Assembly (NCBI RefSeq): GCF_002752165.1
Contig: NZ_MOMB01000046.1
Location: forward strand, 124,001 to 188,000
From: Erwinia sp. OLFS4
Lineage (GTDB): Bacteria > Pseudomonadota > Gammaproteobacteria > Enterobacterales > Enterobacteriaceae
Reading direction: 5' to 3'
DNA length: 64,000 nt
Each line of letters opens with the position of its first letter. Position 1 is the stretch's first letter. Both the position numbers and the translations under genes were made by a program. Of this stretch, positions 58,119-64,000 are shown piece after piece. The notes beneath the pieces were generated by a model that was not told the origin of the DNA, ran no database searches, and saw nothing but the letters and a program-made list of their open reading frames with translations.

Positions 58119-59390
58119 ATGGCAGGAATACTACTCACAGACAGCAAGATCAAAGGTATCAAGCCCAAAGAGCAAGCGTACTACGTGTGGCAGGCATCAG
58201 CCACCAGAGGTACAGGTCGCTTGGGCCTGAAAATCTACCCTTCCGGCAGAAAGGTTTTTGTTTACAAGTACCATAAGGATGGTGCTCGCAAATTCCTTTC
58301 GCTGGGAGATTATCCCGCCATAACTCTCGCTGAAGCAACAGCAAAATCCCTCACCGCAGCCGCAAATCTCACCGCGCCAGAAAAGTCTATTGCAGAGCAT
58401 GCAACTATAAAACAACTGTTTGACGATTACATCATCGCCCAGAAAAAGCTAGGACATCGCTCTTATGACAAAACAAACAGCAGGCTCAACCAGGTGTTAG
58501 CCAGTAAGTACATTGACCCTGCTACGCCTGCGAAAGAAATCACACCAGTTCAGATTAAACATGTCCTTGCTGAGTTCATAGAGCGTGGAGCGAATGCCGG
58601 AGCAAATAAGGTCAGAGCTAACCTGCATGCTGTATTCAATTTTGGGCTGTTCGCTGATAACGATCCGGCGAACATCAATGGTAAAACCATTTACGGGCTT
58701 GACCGAAACCCGGTAAGCGTCATTCCACCACAAAAGGGCGCAGATAAGGCTCTGGATCGTTTTTTGTCATGGGACGAACTCAGTGAGCTATTGCAATTGC
58801 TCACAGTACCTGAATCAGCTTGTCCCATACATCCTGACTTCGCTCAACTGCTCTTGTTGTGTATCTTTAGCGCCGGTCAGCGTCCGTGGGAGATAATGAC
58901 CAATACCAGCGACCAGTGGGATGAGAAAAACATGACTCTGACAGTACCACCCCACATATCAAAAAATAGTGATTTTCACGTTATTCCGCTGAACAAAACT
59001 GCCATGAAGATCCTGAAACGCCAAAGGGAAAAATACCCGGACGCGGCTTTTCTATTCCCCGGCAATACCAAAGAAGGTCATTTGCTGTCTGCTGAGTATA
59101 GTAAGCAGTTACGAAAATTCTGCAAACTAACCGGTTTTGAGAAGTTCACCCCCAGAGATATTCGTCGCACCTTCAAAACTTTGGCGGGGGATATGGGGAT
59201 CAGTTCAGAAATGCGCGACAGATTACAAAATCACAAAAAACCAGGGGTATCGACCAAGCACTATGATCGTTACGATTATCTGAGAGAGAAACGTGAAATT
59301 ATTGAGCAATGGGAATCGCGTCTGATTGATTTACATGGAGAGATTGACATCCTCCCCGCCCTGAAGGACGGGGTTTTACGGCGCATCTGA
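58119..59390 (+). CDS. Tyrosine integrase with IS-derived C-terminal tail
   Basis: This 423-residue DUF4102-type integrase has N-terminal arm domain (LTDSKIKGIKPKEQAYYVWQ), core-binding domain and catalytic domain. Catalytic residues are R255 (AGQRPWE), R349 in PRDIRRT (the usual HxxR histidine is R346 here), H372 and nucleophile Y382 (KHYDRYDY). The last 15 codons (from about residue 409, DILPALKDGVL) are read from an IS200/IS605-type end, so the natural stop has been replaced. The catalytic core is complete, so activity may survive. It begins 140 bp from the tRNA-Arg att core. Confidence 0.9.
   Translation: MAGILLTDSKIKGIKPKEQAYYVWQASATRGTGRLGLKIYPSGRKVFVYKYHKDGARKFLSLGDYPAITLAEATAKSLTAAANLTAPEKSIAEHATIKQLFDDYIIAQKKLGHRSYDKTNSRLNQVLASKYIDPATPAKEITPVQIKHVLAEFIERGANAGANKVRANLHAVFNFGLFADNDPANINGKTIYGLDRNPVSVIPPQKGADKALDRFLSWDELSELLQLLTVPESACPIHPDFAQLLLLCIFSAGQRPWEIMTNTSDQWDEKNMTLTVPPHISKNSDFHVIPLNKTAMKILKRQREKYPDAAFLFPGNTKEGHLLSAEYSKQLRKFCKLTGFEKFTPRDIRRTFKTLAGDMGISSEMRDRLQNHKKPGVSTKHYDRYDYLREKREIIEQWESRLIDLHGEIDILPALKDGVLRRI
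59344..59390. mobile_element. IS200/IS605-type end (scar) in the integrase 3' end
   Basis: TTGACATCCTCCCCGCCC begins a stretch whose core CCCCGCCC-TGAA-GGACGGGG forms a subterminal hairpin. It then reads TTTTACGGCGCATC. This pattern is typical of the right end of TnpB-bearing IS200/IS605 elements. No tnpA or tnpB gene is next to it, so it looks like a scar or truncated end. A near-copy lies at 59634. Confidence 0.7.
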
Positions 59391-59620
59391 TAAATATCAC
59401 ATATGCTCGGTATTATCTCGGCCCTGATACCATGTGCCGCACTGCCTTTCTCTGTTCTGTACTTAAGGATTATATTCTGCAGATGGCCTAAGTGCTTATT
59501 AACAAATGGAATTAGCCTTTTTTGCGCCAAGAAATGAGGGATTTCTGCAGGAACTGTTTCTGACTCAACAGGGGCATTTTTGGCGATCCACCCGCTGTAG
59601 TACATCCCCATTGACTCCAT
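59391..59620 (-). pseudogene. Remnant of a P63C-domain protein
   Basis: On the minus strand this stretch encodes about 75 residues, including HFLAQKRLIPFVNKHLGHLQ, a KYRTEKGSAAHGIRAEIIP block and ICDIY. That follows the P63C domain pattern (LAxKxLxPFI...YRTxxG..A.GxxAxxLPxxCxVY). The frame then runs into the IS-type end at 59390, where similarity stops, and the N-terminal part of the usual protein is missing. P63C proteins occur in phages and mobile elements; their role is unclear. It is probably non-functional. Confidence 0.6.
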
Positions 59621-59633
59621 GAAGTCAGACTGG

Positions 59634-59673
59634 TTGACATCCTCCCCGCCCTAAAGGACGGGGAGGATGTCAA
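59634..59673. repeat. Second IS-type palindrome
   Basis: A 40-nt near-perfect palindrome: TTGACATCCTCCCCGCCC and GGACGGGGAGGATGTCAA around TAAA, with one mismatch in the arms. Its left half repeats the IS-type end at 59344 almost base for base, in direct orientation about 290 bp away. It may be a terminal hairpin of a lost IS200/IS605 element or a non-autonomous palindromic element. Confidence 0.75.
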
Positions 59674-59820
59674 TACCCCTCGACCAAGCCCCACCCAACA
59701 CCCATCAAAAAATCTTAACTGTTTAGTGAAAAGTTGGGGCGGGTGTGGGATGATTGGGGGAGGTAAACACGCTGATCCGACAGAGTATTTCGACAAAAAT
59801 ATTGCCACTGATGGTTCTTA

Positions 59821-60906
59821 ATGAAAAATAAGCTTGAATCTATTCAAATTTTACGCGGATTAGCGGCATTATCAGTTGTTATATTTCATTATCGCTTCTT
59901 CCTGCCACCTGGTAGTGCCGCTCGTAGCATACTTGACAAATCATTCTGGTGGGGTGGGGTTGGAGTTGACCTATTCTTTGTGATAAGCGGTTTTATAATG
60001 GTTTATGTTACTGAAAATAAACCAAGTGGTGCTAAAACCAGTATGAGTTTCTTGTCTAACAGACTAACCAGGATACTTCCTACTTATTATGTCGTTTTAT
60101 TATTTGTTTTTTTAACCAGTGGGGCGATGAGTATATTTCATCACCCCGAAAAAAGCTCTAATTTAGTCAGCGCAATGACTTTCCAACCTTACGTAGCCAC
60201 ACCCGCGCCGTTGTATATCCCTGATAGCGGAATGTATAATGTAAGATGGACACTGAATTATGAACTTTATTTTTATTTTATTTTTTCATTATGCTTACTA
60301 ATAAAGCATCGATTCACAGCTATTTGTGTTTTATTTTCGCTACCAACTATTTACGCATATTTTTCAACAGGCAGTGTCACCCTATCAACAGCGGGTTATA
60401 GTTTTGACTCAGCATCACTTCGATTTTTAACCAACCCTATTATCTTTGAGTTCGGCATAGGAATACTATCGGGAGTTTTATACTTCCGCTTTAAGAACAA
60501 ATCCATACTTAAAAACCCATATATTTTATTATCTTGCGTAATAGTTACAATAGGTGGGATTTCCTCAGGATTTCTTATACAATACAATTTAATTACATCT
60601 ATCATGTTCTCCTTTCTTGTCTTATTATTTTCCTTGCAAAACGATTCTATTTTAAAGTTCACGCCAAAAATATTCATAACGTTAGGTAACATATCATTCT
60701 CTTTATATCTTATTCACAACCCCCTTGGTGGATATATACTTGGCTTAGCTGAAAAGGTACAACATGGAGCATTAAAGTCACTTATTGGAATAGCAGTCAT
60801 ATTATTCATTACCTTAATCACATCATGGCTATCGCATAAATACATTGAAATAAAACTAACTAAAAAAGTGCGTGATTTATTGAAAAGTATCGCATTCAAC
60901 AAATAA
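59821..60906 (+). CDS. Acyltransferase 3 family membrane protein (probable O-antigen acetylase)
   Basis: This 361-residue protein has about ten membrane helices. It has the acyltransferase-3 signature: IQILRGLAALSVVIFHYRFF at the N-terminus with catalytic His in FHYR, the GGVGVDLFFVISGFIM block, then SNRLTRILPTYY. This family O-acetylates surface glycans; phage-borne members beside tail genes (such as Sf6 Oac) change the O-antigen and block superinfection. The codon use is AT-rich, and the gene is transcribed against the tail operon, as typical of a moron. Its substrate cannot be told from sequence. Confidence 0.88.
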   Translation: MKNKLESIQILRGLAALSVVIFHYRFFLPPGSAARSILDKSFWWGGVGVDLFFVISGFIMVYVTENKPSGAKTSMSFLSNRLTRILPTYYVVLLFVFLTSGAMSIFHHPEKSSNLVSAMTFQPYVATPAPLYIPDSGMYNVRWTLNYELYFYFIFSLCLLIKHRFTAICVLFSLPTIYAYFSTGSVTLSTAGYSFDSASLRFLTNPIIFEFGIGILSGVLYFRFKNKSILKNPYILLSCVIVTIGGISSGFLIQYNLITSIMFSFLVLLFSLQNDSILKFTPKIFITLGNISFSLYLIHNPLGGYILGLAEKVQHGALKSLIGIAVILFITLITSWLSHKYIEIKLTKKVRDLLKSIAFNK

Positions 60907-60926
60907 AAAGACCTCGAAATAAAATA

Positions 60927-60958
60927 AAAACTAAGGCGATAAGCGGTGCCTTAGTTTT
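60927..60958. terminator. Bidirectional terminator between acyltransferase and tail-fibre genes
   Basis: AAAACTAAGGC (60927-60937) and GCCTTAGTTTT (60948-60958) form a perfect 11-bp stem with a 10-nt loop. The A-rich left and T-rich right ends allow termination in both directions; it sits between the two converging stops. Confidence 0.88.
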
Positions 60959-60964
60959 AACTTG

Positions 60965-61918
60965 TTACGCGTCTCGATACCACCCCATCAGTTTAATAAA
61001 TGAGTTAGCTACAGAGAATTCAGATCCAGAACCTACGTTATCTGTGGTTCCCGAAAAAGTGTGGGAGTGAGGGCCAATATGTACATTATGTACATGTTCG
61101 CCTGCATCGTTTGTTGAAAGCGTAGCCTTGGCCCCTTGATAATAGACCCCGCTATGCCCTTCATTACCAACACCACCTACATCTGTAGTATGGTTGTGAT
61201 TACCCTGAGCATCAGTTGATTTCGTACCGTAATCAAACGTGCTGGTATTAGCCGAGAATGTATGCGCATGTGCGGGTAGATTGCCAGTAGTTAAAGTAAC
61301 CGAATCTGAGCCGCCCGTAGTCATCACATCGCTGCCGTTGGCGCTGGCCAGACGCACCGTGCGGTTCTCACCGATATATTTCCATGTAGTACCGGGAAAT
61401 AATTTATTCGGGTCTTTATTCTGAGCGAACCACGTCACAATTCCGACAGGATAAATGCTATTAATATTAACAGCATTCGCCAGCGCATCTTTCACCGCTT
61501 TAGGCGTTGCGGCCACGTTTTCTGCGTCGCTATTAGTTGCGCTGCTCAGTTGCGTAATGCCCGCCTGAGTGAGTGATGCAACCGGGAGATTGGTTATCCC
61601 ATCGATAAGGTACCTGATAGTGCCGGCAGTCAGCATATTAGCGACCAGATCGTTAGCCGACCACGCACGCGCTACCGTTCCTTCCTGCCCGCGCAGAATG
61701 GTAAACACATCGCCATTGCGGGCGGTAACGTGCACGATCTCATTAAGCTGGCCCGTCGCGGCATCAATGATAGTAAGCTTAAAAAAGCTTTGCCCCGCTA
61801 CCGCCGCCGGGAATAAACCCCCTGCACCGGTGTTTACAGATAGCGTGGTTGATGTAGCGTTAATTGATGCCGCAAGAACGCTATTCGCGTTATTTGATAC
61901 TAATAATGTAAGTGCCAT
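60965..61918 (-). CDS. Phage tail fibre protein
   Basis: This 317-residue protein has an N-terminal beta-structured attachment part (residues ~1-110), then one phage fibre repeat (LTQAGITQLSSATNSDAENV followed by AATPKAVKDA, ~115-145). The C-terminal region from SIYPVGIVTWFAQNKDPNKL (~155) resembles the collar/Gp10 tip domains, with His-rich HAHTF, HNHTT, HVHNVHIGPHSH segments that in related fibres bind metal ions. It should recognise the host surface. It is the last gene of the leftward tail operon. No tail-fibre assembly gene follows. Confidence 0.88.
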   Translation of the reverse strand: MALTLLVSNNANSVLAASINATSTTLSVNTGAGGLFPAAVAGQSFFKLTIIDAATGQLNEIVHVTARNGDVFTILRGQEGTVARAWSANDLVANMLTAGTIRYLIDGITNLPVASLTQAGITQLSSATNSDAENVAATPKAVKDALANAVNINSIYPVGIVTWFAQNKDPNKLFPGTTWKYIGENRTVRLASANGSDVMTTGGSDSVTLTTGNLPAHAHTFSANTSTFDYGTKSTDAQGNHNHTTDVGGVGNEGHSGVYYQGAKATLSTNDAGEHVHNVHIGPHSHTFSGTTDNVGSGSEFSVANSFIKLMGWYRDA

Positions 61919-61931
61919 TAATTTTTCCTGT

Positions 61932-61956
61932 AAAAAAACCCGCTCGATGGCGGGTT
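61932..61956 (-). terminator. Terminator-like hairpin before the tail fibre gene
   Basis: On the minus strand AACCCGC and GCGGGTT (loop CATCGA) are followed by TTTTTAC. It lies between the upstream tail gene and the fibre gene, only about 13 bp from the fibre ATG, so it could lower fibre expression or be melted by ribosomes. An open frame of about 50 codons crosses it (see findings). Confidence 0.7.
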
Positions 61957-61999
61957 GGGATGTTGATTACCTGATAGGTGCGCCCACGGTCGTCTTGGT

Positions 62000-62023
62000 A
62001 ATCGGCTGAATTCTCAGCCGATT
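62000..62023. repeat. Perfect hairpin in the phage tail operon
   Basis: AATCGGCTGA and TCAGCCGATT form a 10-bp stem around ATTC, about 40 bp after the stop of the upstream tail gene. There is no T-run. With the neighbouring terminator it forms a double-hairpin intergenic region. Confidence 0.7.
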
Positions 62024-62060
62024 GAAGATTGAGCGCTTCGAACATTGAGCGGGTATCTGT

Positions 62061-62765
62061 TCAGCCAACAACAGTCACCGAAACAGGCTGATAAAACGGC
62101 ATATGCAATATGCCACCTTCAAACGCCTGTTTAAAAAGTGTCGCATAGCCGTAGCTGTTAGCTTTATAGAGGGTACTTTTCGCTTCGTTGAAAGACCGCG
62201 AGTTATATTCTGAAGTATTGAGCATCGCGGTTTCAGTCAATTCGCGATAACCATTGATAATTGACACTGCCGCGCCCGCATCAGAGAACAGCACTGAAAC
62301 ACTCCAGCGCTGATCGTTCACCACGTCCGCACCATTAACGCCAGTCAGGAATCGCAGTACGCGCCGTTTAAGCCACGGTATCGTGAAGTGAAAGCCGTCA
62401 CCTTTATAAAAATTCCACGTCATTACGCGCTTAAACAAATCGTCTGACGTTTCGACTTCGGCATCTGACGTCACAACGTCCCACGCATTAATCGCCAGTT
62501 GATTAAACGCCAGCGCGTTGTATGCGCCATAGCTGCGCTGGCGGCGGTTCATCAGTATCGGTGCGTCTGCTCCGTACAGTCCCTTCAACAGCCAGCGTAA
62601 TTCCTGCCCTGCATGCCCGTTACCCGCATAAACAGCGAGATTCGCATTTTTCAGCCAGCCGTATAAACCCTGCGCCAGCGAATTATACGTATCAATGAAT
62701 GCCTGTAGATTTTCGTCATCGCTGTACTGCTGATAAAGATACGCCGGGATAATTTTATCGCTCAC
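62061..62765 (-). CDS. Phage tail/baseplate protein (unassigned family)
   Basis: This 234-residue protein lies 3 bp after the baseplate-J gene and upstream of the fibre gene, the position taken in Mu- and SfV-like phages by the gp48-type baseplate protein, though I cannot confirm it belongs to that family. It starts MSDKIIPAYLYQQYSDDENL and has no signal or membrane segment. The position implies a structural role at the baseplate-fibre junction. Confidence 0.7.
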   Translation of the reverse strand: MSDKIIPAYLYQQYSDDENLQAFIDTYNSLAQGLYGWLKNANLAVYAGNGHAGQELRWLLKGLYGADAPILMNRRQRSYGAYNALAFNQLAINAWDVVTSDAEVETSDDLFKRVMTWNFYKGDGFHFTIPWLKRRVLRFLTGVNGADVVNDQRWSVSVLFSDAGAAVSIINGYRELTETAMLNTSEYNSRSFNEAKSTLYKANSYGYATLFKQAFEGGILHMPFYQPVSVTVVG

Positions 62766-62768
62766 TGT

Positions 62769-64000
62769 TTACCCCTCCGTTACCGTGACCCCGTCCGCCG
62801 CGATGTACCAGTAGCTGTACGGGTCACCGGTAATAATATCCATCCCTGCCTGCGGCGCGGTTATAACGCCGTTGACGGTTACGGTGACATCGAGCGCGCT
62901 GATTAAGTCCTGGTTAAGAATTGAAGAAATGGCACTGAGAAAAATATCTTTAACTGTGTTCAGATTCAGCGGTTTTCCCGCGTAAAGCTGATTGATGTAA
63001 GCGATAACCGGCGCGGACACGACAGAATTAACACTTTGGGCGGTGAGGTAGTTCACGCCGTCCGGCCGCCATTTGAAGAATATTTTAACGCTCTGCTGGA
63101 GCGGGATAACGAAAGGTATGAGATAGGTATCAGGCCAGTCAGTCACCGTTACGCGCTGATTACGCAGATTCGGTGTGACTTCACCGCCTCCCGTCCAGGT
63201 TCCGGCACCGCTGGTGTCGGAATTAAGGGAAAAGCTGTGCGGACTCAGTACGCTGATTTTAAACGGTATACCGTTGATCCCTGTCATCCCCTCTACGCTC
63301 TTGAGAATGACAGTCTGGCCGTCGCTGAAACCGTGCGTGATATTAGTTGTTACCACGCCGGGGCTGGCTGAGGTGATGCCAGTAACCTCAAGTACGCATC
63401 CCCTCAACCGGCTAATGTCGCCCGCCGACTGATAAATCGCCGCTGCCATTGCGTAGGTATTACCACCCCCGCACATAATGACCCATCGATCGCCGTCGGC
63501 AATAACCGCTGTCAGACGAAGATTGATATTAGCCACATTTGCCAGCGCGGTACGTATAAAGCCGGGGTAGCCCTGTACGGTCGGGATACCGGCGTCCCAC
63601 ACGCGGGCGCGATACTGTGCGATCGTCTCTGCGCCACTGCCGGGTATCCCCGGGGTTTTATTCGTGCAGCTTAGCGTAATCCCAGCGGGAACCCCTGTTA
63701 CAATACGCGTAACTGTTCCTTCGGGCACCGCGAAGGCACCGCCCACGGTAGCAATACAGGTAACCGGATCGGATTCGCCATCCGCATTAATAACGATGGC
63801 GTAGGGTAATGCGAAAGTGTGACTCCCGTCCGAAACCTGGAAGCCTTCGGGGATAATAAACGCCGCAGGCCCCGTAAAAGTAACGTCTACTGCGGTAAAT
63901 CCGGCGATTTTCTGTCCCTGCACGCCGTATTGCTGAGCAAGCAAATTTAAGACAAAAAGATTGGCTGTCAGCGGGCTGACCGAGTTGATAGCATCTACTC
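62769..64000 (-). CDS. Baseplate J/gp47-family protein (5' partial)
   Basis: The frame stays open to the window edge, so the start lies outside; at least 410 residues are present. The baseplate-J pattern is visible in GSGAETIAQYRARVWDAGIP and the following helical part. An inserted segment (TTNITHGFSDGQTVILKSVE to about SGAGTWTGGG) looks like an FCCH (E1 first catalytic-cysteine half) type beta-barrel domain found as an add-on in some phage tail proteins. The protein forms the baseplate wedge of contractile-tailed phages, so the prophage is probably a myovirus. Confidence 0.85.
   Translation of the reverse strand, partial: VDAINSVSPLTANLFVLNLLAQQYGVQGQKIAGFTAVDVTFTGPAAFIIPEGFQVSDGSHTFALPYAIVINADGESDPVTCIATVGGAFAVPEGTVTRIVTGVPAGITLSCTNKTPGIPGSGAETIAQYRARVWDAGIPTVQGYPGFIRTALANVANINLRLTAVIADGDRWVIMCGGGNTYAMAAAIYQSAGDISRLRGCVLEVTGITSASPGVVTTNITHGFSDGQTVILKSVEGMTGINGIPFKISVLSPHSFSLNSDTSGAGTWTGGGEVTPNLRNQRVTVTDWPDTYLIPFVIPLQQSVKIFFKWRPDGVNYLTAQSVNSVVSAPVIAYINQLYAGKPLNLNTVKDIFLSAISSILNQDLISALDVTVTVNGVITAPQAGMDIITGDPYSYWYIAADGVTVTEG

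Larger units (their letters stand above)
57979..64000. mobile_element. Prophage-like / composite mobile region
   Basis: To the right of the att core lie a second integrase (plus), an IS-type end, a gene remnant, another IS-type palindrome, a surface-modifying acyltransferase (plus), then tail-fibre, tail and baseplate-J genes (minus) running off the window. Phage structural genes identify a prophage, but its right end is not seen. Having integrase and tail genes at the same end is unusual for a simple prophage, so two elements may be joined here. Confidence 0.75.

Noticed and set aside
59700-59770. GC-rich segments possibly forming an inverted repeat before the acyltransferase
   Set aside because: The two segments do not pair well when written out.
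1-64000. CRISPR array
   Set aside because: No regularly spaced short repeats were seen anywhere in the window.

Overview
The window is chromosomal DNA of an enterobacterium, most probably Erwiniaceae (Erwinia or Pantoea-like). Nearly every gene in the first 50 kb has a clear Escherichia coli counterpart in the same relative order (E. coli minutes 14 to 17, read in reverse). Several E. coli genes of that interval are missing: pxpBCA, ybgH, kdpFABCD, speF-potE, chiP-ybfN, ybeF and tatE. The genus is inferred from protein similarity as I remember it, not from a search.

Layout. 1-2.5 kb: start of the sdhCDAB operon (minus strand) diverging from gltA. 2.5-10.1 kb: nei, ybgI, phrB, ybgA and ybfA, an orphan kdpE, then pgm and seqA. 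10.4-14.7 kb: ybfF, ybfE, fldA and fur, with glnS converging on fur. 14.9-21.2 kb: the N-acetylglucosamine regulon, nagE diverging from nagBACD, with NagC operators and a CRP site between them. 21.4-23.9 kb: asnB and a six-gene tRNA operon (Met-Leu-Gln-Met-Gln-Gln) with its promoter and terminator. 24.0-31.1 kb: ubiF diverging from miaB, then ybeZ-ybeY-ybeX-lnt. 31.6-34.8 kb: the gltIJKL glutamate/aspartate importer with a probable SroC sRNA. 35.0-41.5 kb: ybeL diverging from leuS-lptE-holA-nadD-rsfS-rlmH. 41.5-49.2 kb: the cell-shape and cell-wall cluster mrdA-mrdB-rlpA-dacA, then ybeD-lipB-lipA. 49.4-50.4 kb: cspE and pagP.

From 50.4 kb the content becomes lineage-specific: a small zinc-ribbon protein, a 27-residue YohP-type membrane protein, two proteins I do not recognise, a GntT gluconate permease with a GntR operator, and an RcnB-like periplasmic protein. 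From 55.3 kb the DNA is mobile and AT-richer. It holds an AlpA-like regulator, a protein I place tentatively in DUF6387, and a P4-type integrase. Next comes a 46-bp 3' fragment of tRNA-Arg(UCU) that reads as an attachment site, then a second integrase whose C-terminus runs into an IS200/IS605-type end. After that are a P63C-domain gene remnant, a second palindromic IS-like end, an acyltransferase-3 gene (probable O-antigen or surface-glycan modification by the prophage) and phage tail-fibre, tail and baseplate-J genes that run off the window.

The core genes serve central metabolism (TCA cycle, amino sugars, lipoate), translation (tRNAs, leuS, glnS, miaB, ybeY, rsfS, rlmH), envelope assembly (mrdA/B, dacA, lnt, lptE, pagP) and DNA maintenance (seqA, nei, phrB, holA). 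The most unusual parts are the composite mobile region at 55-64 kb, the orphan kdpE, and the unexplained small and membrane proteins at 50.7-52.8 kb.
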